Origin: Candidatus Woesearchaeota archaeon CG_4_10_14_0_2_um_filter_33_13
GTDB lineage: Archaea > Nanobdellota > Nanobdellia > Woesearchaeales > GW2011-AR9
Direction: 5' to 3'
DNA: 37,563 nt
Assembly: GCA_002792115.1 (NCBI GenBank)
Contig: PFNQ01000022.1
Coordinates: 1 to 37,563, forward strand
The notes below the pieces were generated by a model. That model did not search any database. It had not been told where the DNA came from and saw only the letters and a list, made by a program, of their open reading frames with translations. A program made the translations under genes and the position numbers. Of the stretch, positions 17,350 to 25,754 are shown one piece after another (position 1 is the stretch's first letter; each line of letters begins with the position of its first letter).

Positions 17350-18510
17350 TTATAACACTAATCTGTCTAATTTGTATTTGTTTTCTGGTCTTCCTGGAAG
17401 TTCTAAACAATCAAAACATCTAGCTTGATAACTCTCTGCCCCTCCCGGTAAGAAATCTACATCTCCATGTGGGGCTGGCATTATTGTTCCTTGTATTGGT
17501 TTAAGCCTTTGGCTATACGAAGCTGGATGTCCACAACTTACACAAATGGCAGTGTTAAGAATTATCCTGTCTGCTAAACACATCAAACTAGGAATTTCTC
17601 CAAATGGACTTAAGTTAAAGGTTAAAGGCAAACCAGTAATATCCACATTATATCCTCTTGAAAGTAATTCTTGTGTGTATTCATAAATTCCTTGAAAAAA
17701 CTGTCCTTCATCTATGCAAATATCTTTTATTTTTGGGTCTTTTCTTAGTAGATCTTCAATTTCTCTAATCGTACTGATATTTACTGCGGGATGTCTTTCG
17801 TCTGTATGTAAACAAATTTCTGTTTCTGAACCATATCTTTTATCTTGATCCAATTTAACAACTAAAGGACTGAAACCTGCTTTCTGAAGTTTCTCTATCT
17901 TAGTTTTCCAATCTGTAGATTTGTCCGCAAACATCGGACCAACGTAAAGTGTTAAGGTTCCTGCTTCAGTATCAGTTCCAAAAACATTGCGATAATAATG
18001 TGTTGAGCAATGAGCTCTAAATTGATCATTTATACTAATGCTCCGATTAGCTTCCAGATCATGGCAATTTCCATAGGAACAAACTGCTTTAGCTAAAATG
18101 ACTTGGTTAGCCCTGGCCATTAATTCTGGCAGATGATTGTAAGGTTGGCCATGAACGTCCAAGTTTAATCCAGAAGCAACAACAATTCTTCCACTTTCCG
18201 TTAAAGCATTAACTAAATCGACAATATTTGTACTTTGATAATGAGAAATTCCACCAATCACTACCACTCTAGTCCTTTCATTAATTTGTTCAAATATAGC
18301 ATTTACATCATCACTAGCATACGCTTCATGGTTTCCGATTCTACTCGGATTTTTATCATCTAATGGATGGCGAGCAAGAAAAAGACCAAATTTTTCACTA
18401 AATCTACTATGTACCAGACGATTAACTTCCTTCTCTAACGCAGAATCTTTGATAGAATCAACTGGGCCAGTTATTATTTTTAAATTTCCTTGGGTGAAAG
18501 GTAGGATTAT
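17350..18510 (-). CDS. Tandem thymidine-kinase-like protein (two TK1 domains), apparent AUA start
   Basis: 386 aa if read from ATA 18510; 305 aa from the first standard start, GTG 18267. The longer form is preferred. The 81 extra codons are open and complete an N-terminal TK1 domain (GNLKIITGPVDSIKDS at the P-loop place). AGAGGTG lies 7 nt before the ATA, and a TATA-like box (18568-18576) puts transcription start near 18545. The C-terminal copy has GPMFADKST (191-199; normal TK1 has GPMFSGKST, so the last P-loop Gly is Asp), the catalytic DEGQFF (267-272) and two CxxC zinc pairs. The N-terminal copy lacks both a P-loop and the DEGQ Glu (it has GGISHYQ). Expected TK1 role: ATP-dependent phosphorylation of thymidine in salvage. 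With both P-loops altered, activity is uncertain. Confidence 0.75.
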   Translation of the reverse strand: MILPFTQGNLKIITGPVDSIKDSALEKEVNRLVHSRFSEKFGLFLARHPLDDKNPSRIGNHEAYASDDVNAIFEQINERTRVVVIGGISHYQSTNIVDLVNALTESGRIVVASGLNLDVHGQPYNHLPELMARANQVILAKAVCSYGNCHDLEANRSISINDQFRAHCSTHYYRNVFGTDTEAGTLTLYVGPMFADKSTDWKTKIEKLQKAGFSPLVVKLDQDKRYGSETEICLHTDERHPAVNISTIREIEDLLRKDPKIKDICIDEGQFFQGIYEYTQELLSRGYNVDITGLPLTFNLSPFGEIPSLMCLADRIILNTAICVSCGHPASYSQRLKPIQGTIMPAPHGDVDFLPGGAESYQARCFDCLELPGRPENKYKLDRLVL

Positions 18511-18567
18511 TTTTAAACACCTCTTTGATCTTTAATTTTATTAATAGTTAATCCACTTTATGCCGGA

Positions 18568-18576
18568 TTTATATGG
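18568..18576 (-). promoter_or_regulatory. TATA-like box for the TK-like gene
   Basis: CCATATAAA on the minus strand. A start about 27 nt downstream (near 18545) leaves room for the Shine-Dalgarno AGAGGTG (18518-18524) and the ATA at 18510. Confidence 0.45.
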
Positions 18577-18603
18577 ATTATTGTTCTGTAAAGAGTGTTT
18601 TAA

Positions 18604-18628
18604 TTGTGACTTAAACTCTTAATCACAA
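18604..18628. promoter_or_regulatory. Dyad-symmetric site between the TK-like gene and rad50
   Basis: TTGTGA and TCACAA arms separated by 13 nt, with further symmetric matches inside. It lies immediately before the rad50 TATA-like box and between the two divergent promoters. Candidate operator for either gene. Confidence 0.4.
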
Positions 18629-18632
18629 CAAT

Positions 18633-18641
18633 CTATATAAA
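18633..18641 (+). promoter_or_regulatory. TATA-like box for rad50
   Basis: CTATATAAA, centred about 27 nt before the ATG at 18664. Predicts a leaderless mRNA. Confidence 0.55.
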
Positions 18642-18663
18642 CAACTTTTTCACTTAATCAGCT

Positions 18664-21072
18664 ATGCTTCTTAAGCAACTTAAATTGCAAAATATTCGCT
18701 CTTACATAGATGGAACGATTGACTTCCCTTCTGGTTCTATGTTGCTGGCAGGAGATATTGGTTGCGGAAAATCTACTATCCTTCTGGCTGTTGAATTTGC
18801 CTTGTTTGGTACTTCTCGTCCAGATCTTCCCGGAGAGGCTTTGCTAAGAAAAGGTTCTTCTCAAGGTAGTGTTGAATTACTGTTTAGTTTAGGTGAACAG
18901 GATGTTTTGATTAAGAGAATGCTCAAGAAGGAAAAGGACACAATAAAACAAGTTTCTGGCTACATTTTGATTAATGGGATTAAGAAAGAGCTTACTCCCG
19001 TAGAGTTGAAAGCAGAGGTTGTTTCTTTATTAGGATACCCTGAAGAGTTTATTACTAAAAATAAAAATTATATCTTTCGTTATACTATTTATACTCCTCA
19101 AGAAGAAATGAAGTTTATTCTACAAGAATCACCAGAAATAAGGTTAGATGTTCTTAGGAAGATATTTAATGTTGACAAATACAAAAATGTAAGGGAGAAT
19201 TTACAAACTCATCTTAAACAGATGCGGTCTAATAAAGATATCTTATCAATGAAGATAGAACCATTAGAGGGATTTAAACAAGAACAGAAAGATTTGCAGG
19301 AAGAAAAGTTGTCTTTAAATTTGTCTTTAAACCAATTAACACCAAAAATTCGTGAATTAAAAGAAAAAATAAATGAAAATAGAGAAGAGTTATTGGCATT
19401 AGAGAAGAAACAACAACAACTTAACGATTTTAAGAATGAATACAGAACGAACTTAGCCTTGATTACTGATAAAAATGATTCTCAGCAAAAACTTCTAGAA
19501 CAAAGAGAAACACTACACTCTGAGATTGAAAAGTTTGAAATGATTGATGAAGAAAAAGTTTTAGAGATTAAAGAGGAGATTAATTTATTGGAGAAACAAA
19601 AAAGAGAACTATACACTCAAAAAAACTCTTTACAAGAAAAGGTTGCCAATCTGCAACAACGAATCACAGATCTAAACCAAGAGATCATTAAAATTGAGAA
19701 AGATGCTGCGATGATTGAGGAAAAGGAAGCATTAAAAGAGAGATTGGAGAAGGAAAATTCTGAGAGGGAACCACTACAACAAAAACATTCTCAATTAGAA
19801 GATCTGTTTGATAAGACTAACCACCTAATTACAAAAAATCAGACTTTATTGTCCCATTCACAGGAACTTCAAGAAAAGATGTCTTCTTTAGATAATTGTC
19901 CAACCTGTTTACAAAGTGTATCATTAGAACACAAGCATAAGATTTCTGAACAAGAGGAAAGTAAAGTAAAACAAGCTGAAAACTTGTTATTTGAATTAGG
20001 TAAGAAGCGCAGTGAGATCTACGAGCAGAAAGAACAAACTAAAGAAAGAATTAATATCTTGATCAAACAAGAGAATCTATTAACCAGAACAAAACTAGAA
20101 CTAATTTATTTATCCGAAAAGAAAGGAAAATTGGATGTTTTAAAAAAACAACTTCAATTATTAGTGCAAGAAAATAACCATAATATGAATTCATTAGTGG
20201 AGTTAGAAAAGAGTAATTCTGTTGATGATATTGATATCAAAATAAAAAAATTAAGGGGACAGTTAGATTCTTATTCAAAACAGAAAATGTTATCTCAACA
20301 GTTTAAGGATTTGGAAAATCAGATTAAGCTGACTAATGGGTTGATTAGTTCTATCCAAGAGAAGATTGCTTTGTTGGAAGATAAAATCTCGCAATCTGCG
20401 GATTATAACAACATAATTAAGGAAAAGAAAAGTTTCTTAGAACTACATTTACAGGAAGAAAAAGATCTTTCCATTAAACAGGCACAGTTGCAGACACAAC
20501 TTAACAACATTAATCGACAGGAAGAGAAAGCGTCAAAGGTAATTGCAGAATTAACTATAGTAAAGAACAAATTAATTCGTACGCAAGAGTTATATTATTG
20601 GCTTGAAGAACATTTCCTTAAATTAACTTACACTATTGAAAAACAAGTGATGGTTAATCTGCACCATATTTTTAACAGCCTATTTCAAGAATGGTTTTCC
20701 ATGTTGATTGATGATGAAAATGTTTATTCCCATTTGGATGATTCCTTCACTCCTATCATTGAACAGAACGGTTATGAAATATCCTTTGTAAATTTAAGCG
20801 GCGGAGAGAAAACTTCTGCAGCTTTAGCTTATCGTCTTGCGTTAAACAAGGTGATTAATGATGTTGTTGGCCAGATTAAAACTAAGGAATTATTAATTCT
20901 GGATGAGCCCACTGACGGATTTAGCTCTGAACAATTGGATAAGGTTAGAGATGTTTTAGAACGACTTAACCTTAAGCAAATCATCATTGTCTCTCATGAA
21001 TCTAAAATTGAGAGTTTTGTTGAGAATGTTATCCGAGTTAACAAACAGGGACATATCAGTTATGTGTCTTGA
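18664..21072 (+). CDS. rad50: Rad50-type SMC ATPase with zinc hook
   Basis: 802 aa, slightly shorter than most archaeal Rad50. N-terminal ATPase lobe: LKLQNIRSYIDGTIDFPSGS with Walker A GDIGCGKST (30-38) and a TPQEEM Q-loop. Long coiled coils flank a central zinc-hook motif C412-P-T-C415. The C-terminal lobe has the ABC signature LSGGEK (711-716), Walker B LLILDEP (743-749) and a SHE H-loop. With Mre11, Rad50 processes DNA double-strand ends. No mre11, herA or nurA gene lies nearby. Instead the next gene on the same strand encodes a (broken) PD-(D/E)XK nuclease with its own promoter. The start is leaderless by its TATA-like box. Confidence 0.93.
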   Translation: MLLKQLKLQNIRSYIDGTIDFPSGSMLLAGDIGCGKSTILLAVEFALFGTSRPDLPGEALLRKGSSQGSVELLFSLGEQDVLIKRMLKKEKDTIKQVSGYILINGIKKELTPVELKAEVVSLLGYPEEFITKNKNYIFRYTIYTPQEEMKFILQESPEIRLDVLRKIFNVDKYKNVRENLQTHLKQMRSNKDILSMKIEPLEGFKQEQKDLQEEKLSLNLSLNQLTPKIRELKEKINENREELLALEKKQQQLNDFKNEYRTNLALITDKNDSQQKLLEQRETLHSEIEKFEMIDEEKVLEIKEEINLLEKQKRELYTQKNSLQEKVANLQQRITDLNQEIIKIEKDAAMIEEKEALKERLEKENSEREPLQQKHSQLEDLFDKTNHLITKNQTLLSHSQELQEKMSSLDNCPTCLQSVSLEHKHKISEQEESKVKQAENLLFELGKKRSEIYEQKEQTKERINILIKQENLLTRTKLELIYLSEKKGKLDVLKKQLQLLVQENNHNMNSLVELEKSNSVDDIDIKIKKLRGQLDSYSKQKMLSQQFKDLENQIKLTNGLISSIQEKIALLEDKISQSADYNNIIKEKKSFLELHLQEEKDLSIKQAQLQTQLNNINRQEEKASKVIAELTIVKNKLIRTQELYYWLEEHFLKLTYTIEKQVMVNLHHIFNSLFQEWFSMLIDDENVYSHLDDSFTPIIEQNGYEISFVNLSGGEKTSAALAYRLALNKVINDVVGQIKTKELLILDEPTDGFSSEQLDKVRDVLERLNLKQIIIVSHESKIESFVENVIRVNKQGHISYVS

Positions 21073-21093
21073 TACTACTATTTAGTAAAAAAG

Positions 21094-21102
21094 TTTATAA
21101 AT
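21094..21102 (+). promoter_or_regulatory. TATA-like box for the PD-(D/E)XK gene
   Basis: TTTATAAAT, centred about 25 nt before the ATG at 21123. It supports that start over an upstream in-frame one at 21069. Confidence 0.5.
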
Positions 21103-21122
21103 GGAGTTTAATCCATTTTAAT

Positions 21123-21673
21123 ATGGTTTTCTTAGATTCATTAGTCCAGGACATGAACAGAAACAAGACTGGTCTAGATGAAGTTAACATGAGAAAAGTT
21201 AATCCTTCTAGACTAGGACCAAATGAAATTAGGGGGGCGATAGCAGAACAGCTAGTGCGACAATGGATTCAAAAGTGTCCGGAAACTGATTTTTTTGCGG
21301 ATCTGCCACTAAAAGTGAATGGTTATGAGGCTAGACATATGCCTTCTGGCATAGTAATTTTTGAAGGCAGTATCACCAAATTAGAATACGATTTTGTTGT
21401 TAAATATCATATGCCATTGCCTTAATAGAAGTTAAATCTTTAGGATTAAACGGAGTTGAGGGTAAGATTGAGAAAGCTTTGAGTATTGGTAGAGAACTGT
21501 TCCCGCAGACAGAGGTTGGGTTTTTATTATGCTTCCCAGCGTACTGCAACCGGGTGGTTGATGTTCAAAGAATTGAACAAGCTCATCCAAACGCGAGGTG
21601 CTTAGATTTAGGATATAAAAAGAAAAACCTTACTCAAGCTTATAGTCGTTTTTGTGAGTTACAAGATTCTTGA
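21123..21673 (+). pseudogene. PD-(D/E)XK nuclease-like gene split by a frameshift
   Basis: Two overlapping frames make one nuclease-like protein. Frame one, from ATG 21123, reads MVFLDSLVQDMNRNKTGLDE and continues through a GAIAEQLVRQWIQ helix to KLEYDFVVKYH, then stops at 21423-21425. A second frame, open from 21404, continues IALIEVKSLGLNG and later VGFLLCFPAY, ending at 21673. Joined at 21404-21422, the two give the classic order E-helix, ..EYDF.., ..IEVKS.. of the PD-(D/E)XK fold, so the catalytic Asp lies in frame one and Glu-x-Lys in frame two. The shift equals loss of one base (or gain of two). No slippery heptamer is visible. It could be a real pseudogene or a sequence error; if an error, the protein is about 183 aa. 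Confidence 0.7.
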
Positions 21674-21675
21674 TT

Positions 21676-23265
21676 TTAACGATAAACACTATTCCAATGA
21701 TGAGCATCTTCAGCCATCTGGCTGCGGTGAAGGTGTCTTAACTGAAATATTCCACAATAATCTTTAGCTTTGAACTGTCTAATTGCATGGGTTAATCCAT
21801 TTATTTCTGGTGTGCAGAGTGGGTTATCAATCTGATCTTCAGCATCTCCCATTACTATAACTTTACATCCTGGACCCATTCTAGAAAGTATAGTTTTCAT
21901 TTCATAAGGGGTGAAGTTCTGAGCCTCATCAACCATCACTAAAGTATCATGGAAAGATCTACCTCTTAAAAATCCAGAATAGGTTAATTCAATAACTTCG
22001 TTTGGAGGGAGATATCCTCCATTAATTCTAGCTTTATTAATTCCCTCGGGTCTTAATTTATTAAAATCATTTTCATATCTTGGATGTAAAAACATAGCTT
22101 CAAATGGGATATATGTACCTTCTCCTTTTGGAACTAAAGAAGTTAATTTGTGGGCATCAGCATAAGAATCTAATTGTTTTTTAATCTTATCAAATAACGA
22201 TCCTGGTAAGAAACCAACATCCCTTCTAGCTCCCCCCATTGTCTCAAACGGCTTTAGTAAAACAATCTGTTTAAACTGTCCTCCACGTTCATCACTACCA
22301 CTGCGATTTGTTCGGACGCTTTTCGGATAACATAATACTTGATCAACTGCGGCGGCATAACTTAAGACAGTCTTACCGCTTCCTGCTCCTCCACAAACAA
22401 ACACCAATTCTACATCTGGATTCAATAATCCATACTGCATAGCAATATATTGTTCCATATCTAAAGCCTGAACACCTAAAACGCGTTCTACGGGCCTTTC
22501 GTTACCTATCTTTATTCTTTTACTTTTCTCACTGGGGTCTAATAAAACTAATCGGGGATTTTCTACTCCTACTATACGAGTTCCACTTTTATTTCTGACG
22601 TATTCCCCAGTAACTCTGGCAAAGTCCGTTGGTGCAAATTGTACAAATTGATGAGTAAATAATTTCCTGCCCAACATCTCAGTTACTTGTTCTAAAGGAA
22701 GTGTTCCACTATTTTCTTGTAATTTAACATAAAGTTCATCTGTTCCTTCTAATATGGCTTCGTTAACCTCATCAAAACCAGTTAGTAAAAATTCTGGTTC
22801 TACGACGGTCATCCCTCTACCACTAAACTTAAAATGATATTTGTCTCTAGAGGTCATTAACTGTGGTCTACCACCTTCTGAATCTGAAGGAAATAATTTT
22901 GCTACTGCAGCTTCTAAATCATTTACAGAAAAAGTATCTGAACTTACATGGGGCTTGTCTAAAGAAGCAACATGTAATGTGTCACTTAACGTGTAAATTG
23001 TAATTCCTCCTTCTGTAACTTCAATTCTAGTCGCTTTCTTTTTTAAGTCTCCTAAATAACTTAATGTGTCAGCTGCTCCTCTTCCTTGGAACTTTCTTTC
23101 AACCTCAGTAAGATCTTTTCCATCTTCTAGTCTATCAACTAAAGGCATTGGCATAACAATTAAATTAGTATTACCGGGTTTTGCTGCTAATTCATTAAAG
23201 ACGGTTGGCCCGCCTAATCTAAAAACGTCCGGAAATGGAACGAATACATTATGATATTGAGTCAA
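21676..23265 (-). CDS. PIN-PhoH fusion ATPase (PhoH2-like)
   Basis: 529 aa. Residues about 1-160 resemble a divergent PIN nuclease domain: acidic residues in VPFPDVF, LVDRLEDGK, SVNDLEAAV and LMTSRDKYHFK fall where PIN domains carry metal ligands, but the usual LDTNVLL opening is not intact. Residues about 175-255 are beta-rich. The C-terminal PhoH ATPase has Walker A GGAGSGKT (292-299), GFLPGSLFDKI, Walker B VMVDEAQN (443-450) and MGDAEDQID. PhoH2 proteins are ATP-driven RNA-unwinding nucleases, in some bacteria paired with a small upstream partner. The start is TTG 23265, five nt after the Shine-Dalgarno AGAGGTG. It sits 13 nt behind a 168-aa gene of unknown function. Confidence 0.88.
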   Translation of the reverse strand: MTQYHNVFVPFPDVFRLGGPTVFNELAAKPGNTNLIVMPMPLVDRLEDGKDLTEVERKFQGRGAADTLSYLGDLKKKATRIEVTEGGITIYTLSDTLHVASLDKPHVSSDTFSVNDLEAAVAKLFPSDSEGGRPQLMTSRDKYHFKFSGRGMTVVEPEFLLTGFDEVNEAILEGTDELYVKLQENSGTLPLEQVTEMLGRKLFTHQFVQFAPTDFARVTGEYVRNKSGTRIVGVENPRLVLLDPSEKSKRIKIGNERPVERVLGVQALDMEQYIAMQYGLLNPDVELVFVCGGAGSGKTVLSYAAAVDQVLCYPKSVRTNRSGSDERGGQFKQIVLLKPFETMGGARRDVGFLPGSLFDKIKKQLDSYADAHKLTSLVPKGEGTYIPFEAMFLHPRYENDFNKLRPEGINKARINGGYLPPNEVIELTYSGFLRGRSFHDTLVMVDEAQNFTPYEMKTILSRMGPGCKVIVMGDAEDQIDNPLCTPEINGLTHAIRQFKAKDYCGIFQLRHLHRSQMAEDAHHWNSVYR

Positions 23266-23278
23266 TCTTGCACCTCTT

Positions 23279-23785
23279 TTAACCTAAAGTCGAGCTGATT
23301 AATGCATAATCAGCCGTTAAGACATCTAATCTTCTATTTTTTTGTCCTTCTCTCATTGTCTCGTTATAAAGGGCAATTCCGTCTCTTTTGAGTCTATCTG
23401 TTGGATTTCTTTGATTACTCCTAGATAATTTGTTAAATATTCTTGTAAGCAATTCACTTTGGCTAACGGGTTTTTCTTCTTTTGCACCAATATACTCTCT
23501 CAATGATGATTCTACTCCAGGTCTTACTTGGCAAAAAGCGTGATAACTATCTTCTTCTTTACAAAATTCTATTGCTTCTTCTAAACCGCTGTATACTGCT
23601 TTAACTTGTTGGTGTCTCCTTTCTTCAACAGAACCAGACTCGCTTTTGAATCCAATAAGACTACTTGCAACAGTATAAGAAATCAATAAACCTAATTCTC
23701 TTTCATTTTGTTCATAGGCAGAAAGTTTTCTAAATAAGTCATAGAGCTGTGTTTCTTGCCCCCTTTCTTTCTTTGCTCTAACCAT
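23279..23785 (-). CDS. Unknown helical protein upstream of PIN-PhoH
   Basis: 168 aa, charged and predicted mostly helical (ETQLYDLFRKLSAYEQNERE near the N-terminus; SELLTRIFNKLSRSNQR near 130). No domain recognised, no membrane segment, no signal peptide. It is the first gene of the unit: a TATA-like box (23811-23820) puts transcription start about 4 nt before the ATG. The PIN-PhoH gene follows after 13 nt with its own Shine-Dalgarno, so the two are almost certainly one operon. By analogy with bacterial PhoAT-PhoH2 pairs it could be a regulator or antitoxin of PIN-PhoH, but there is no sequence resemblance I can point to. Confidence 0.75.
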   Translation of the reverse strand: MVRAKKERGQETQLYDLFRKLSAYEQNERELGLLISYTVASSLIGFKSESGSVEERRHQQVKAVYSGLEEAIEFCKEEDSYHAFCQVRPGVESSLREYIGAKEEKPVSQSELLTRIFNKLSRSNQRNPTDRLKRDGIALYNETMREGQKNRRLDVLTADYALISSTLG

Positions 23786-23810
23786 TCAATTTTGCAGAAC
23801 TGAAAACTTG

Positions 23811-23820
23811 CATATAAATA
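23811..23820 (-). promoter_or_regulatory. TATA-like box for the PIN-PhoH operon
   Basis: TATTTATATG on the minus strand, centred about 30 nt before the ATG at 23785. Near-leaderless. Confidence 0.5.
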
Positions 23821-23864
23821 CTTGTATAATTAAGAAACTATTCGGGAAAGGTTATTTTCTAAAC

Positions 23865-24689
23865 TTATCTTAAAACAGCTTTTAAACTTTGCAGCCCCAC
23901 TTCCAGTTGTTTGTCACTTGGTTCTTTGGTAGTTATTCTCTGTAACCATAATCCTGGCATAGTAAAGAACTTAACAATGGGATTACGACTATACTTGCCA
24001 CTTAACTTAATCAGTTCATAAGCTAAGCCAGCAATAACTGGAAGTAACAATATTCTTCCAATAAACTTAATCAACAATGACCCGTTAATTAAACTGAACA
24101 AAACAATGGACAAAATCAATACTACAAAAAGGAATGATGTTCCACATCTTGGGTGAAATCTTGAAAATTTTTTTGCGTTATCAATAGTTAAATCCTTCTT
24201 AGCTTCATAACAAGCAATGGCCTTATGTTCGGCACCATGATATTGGAACAAAGTTTTTACATCTTTCATAAAGGAAATTGCTACCAAATAACCTAAAAAT
24301 AATCCTACTCTAATTGAACCATCCAAAACATCAAACCAGATTCCTTCTGAATGGATCCAGCTTGCGGCTAAGAATGGTAGGATTACAAAAATTCCCACTG
24401 CAAAGATCATAGAAACAAAAACGGTCCAGAAAATTTCTTTTGCACTTAATTTCTCTTCCTTCTCTAACTGTTGGTTGCTGCTCCAAATTAAAGCTTTTAC
24501 ACCATCATAAAGAGTGTAACCTAAACCAACAACTCCCCGTACGAAAAAGACATTAAAGAATTTAGGGAATTTAGAACTGTTTTCTTTTTTTATTTTTATA
24601 GTCCCATTCTTTAAGCGGACAGCCACAGAAAATTTTTCTTTGTTGCGCATCATCACGCCATCAATTACTGCTTGTCCCCCCACATCCAT
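23865..24689 (-). CDS. DUF1385 integral membrane protein (YqhQ-like)
   Basis: 274 aa. The N-terminal GGQAVIDGVMMRNKEKFSVA is the DUF1385 signature, followed by RGVVGLGYTLYDGVKAL, three or more hydrophobic helices (residues about 85-110, 125-145 and 180-215), the conserved FQYHGAEHKAIACYE and FHPRCGTSFLFVVLILS segments, and YELIKLSGKYSRNP. The conserved His/Cys residues around YHGAEHK and RCGTSF suggest metal binding. Bacterial relatives are called YqhQ; the function is not established. A TATA-like box at 24711-24720 makes the ATG leaderless. It is a single-gene unit. Confidence 0.88.
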   Translation of the reverse strand: MDVGGQAVIDGVMMRNKEKFSVAVRLKNGTIKIKKENSSKFPKFFNVFFVRGVVGLGYTLYDGVKALIWSSNQQLEKEEKLSAKEIFWTVFVSMIFAVGIFVILPFLAASWIHSEGIWFDVLDGSIRVGLFLGYLVAISFMKDVKTLFQYHGAEHKAIACYEAKKDLTIDNAKKFSRFHPRCGTSFLFVVLILSIVLFSLINGSLLIKFIGRILLLPVIAGLAYELIKLSGKYSRNPIVKFFTMPGLWLQRITTKEPSDKQLEVGLQSLKAVLR

Positions 24690-24710
24690 AGAATTTTATT
24701 TGTATACTAG

Positions 24711-24720
24711 ATTATTTAAA
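24711..24720 (-). promoter_or_regulatory. TATA-like box for the DUF1385 gene
   Basis: TTTAAATAAT on the minus strand, centred about 27 nt before the ATG at 24689. Predicts a leaderless mRNA. Confidence 0.5.
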
Positions 24721-24740
24721 TGTATTGGATTTGTTTAAAC

Positions 24741-25754
24741 TCAGTTTAATTTACGCACAATCCCATTATCTGCATCCACTTCTACAAAGTCCCCATTTTG
24801 AAAGATTTCCGTAGCGTTCTTAGTTCCAACAATACAGGGTATGTTAAACTCCCTGGTTAAGATTGCGGCATGGGATAAAATATTCCCTTCATTACAAACA
24901 ATCGCCCTACAATTTTTAAGAATGTGATTAAATTGTGGTCTAGTCATTCCAGTTACTAGTATATCCTCCGGTTTTGCTAGGTGTAATTGGTTTACATCTT
25001 TTATGTTTTTAACCACTCCCCTAACTTTACCCAGGCAGGTTGTTGTTCCTTTCAGTTCTTTAAGCCCATAATCAATCTTATCTAATGAAACGATATATCC
25101 CTCAACTTTATTTAATTCATCACCAAAAAAATGTTCTTCCTTCTTTCCGTAAGAAAAAAAGAGTCCTTCATCCCTAAAAGTTTTGTCACCTTTGTAATCT
25201 GTTTCATAATAATGAAAATGATCTATTCCTAAGTCCATTAAATATTTTTCAACATCTGGGACAACCCGTTCATTATACGCATAAACATCGCCCAGAGCCT
25301 TTATGATTTCATGCATTTCTGAATGGTGTTCTAACAAATAATCACTACCCCAACATACAGCTTGATGAAAGGCGAAGAACTTACGATAATTGTTAATGAA
25401 CATTTCTCTTTTCAGAATAAACAGATCTAGATTATTGCATTCTACTAAGAACTTGTTAAACCAATCCGTGTAATTTTTTAATTCTTTAACAAGGTAAATT
25501 GAAAATTCTTTGTTTATACATTTTTTTCCGATTATTTCTCTAAACAACTCGTGATCTTTATCAGAACGATAAAAAGTCATCATATTTCTGTTTCTAATTA
25601 CCCACAAAATTGAGGGGAATTCAATATCAAATAATTCTTTAAAAGAAATAACATATGTCTCTCCGAAAATAGAAGTAGTAAAAACAGTTAAATCTCTAGT
25701 TGCTTGTTTTTTGTAATCTTTTGGCAGCTGGTTTAACACTTCTTTGTAATTCAT
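24741..25754 (-). CDS. PEP-utilising enzyme mobile-domain protein
   Basis: 337 aa. Residues about 236-337 are a swivelling phosphohistidine domain of the PEP synthase/PPDK type: GKVRGVVKNIKDVNQL, VTGMTRPQF and NEGNILSHAAILTREFNIPC, with the phospho-acceptor His near residue 295, then GTKNATEIFQNGDFVEVDAD. Residues 1-235 resemble the helical linker found between ATP-grasp and mobile domains in PEP synthase and rifampicin phosphotransferase, but there is no ATP-grasp or PEP-binding TIM barrel. It may therefore act as a phospho-carrier or with separately encoded partners. Its ATG overlaps the stop of the HD gene by 4 nt, so the two are translationally coupled. Confidence 0.8.
   Translation of the reverse strand: MNYKEVLNQLPKDYKKQATRDLTVFTTSIFGETYVISFKELFDIEFPSILWVIRNRNMMTFYRSDKDHELFREIIGKKCINKEFSIYLVKELKNYTDWFNKFLVECNNLDLFILKREMFINNYRKFFAFHQAVCWGSDYLLEHHSEMHEIIKALGDVYAYNERVVPDVEKYLMDLGIDHFHYYETDYKGDKTFRDEGLFFSYGKKEEHFFGDELNKVEGYIVSLDKIDYGLKELKGTTTCLGKVRGVVKNIKDVNQLHLAKPEDILVTGMTRPQFNHILKNCRAIVCNEGNILSHAAILTREFNIPCIVGTKNATEIFQNGDFVEVDADNGIVRKLN

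Noticed and set aside
21396-21425. Programmed -1 frameshift in the nuclease gene
   Set aside because: No X-XXY-YYZ slippery heptamer in the right phase and no obvious downstream pseudoknot; mutation or sequencing error is simpler.
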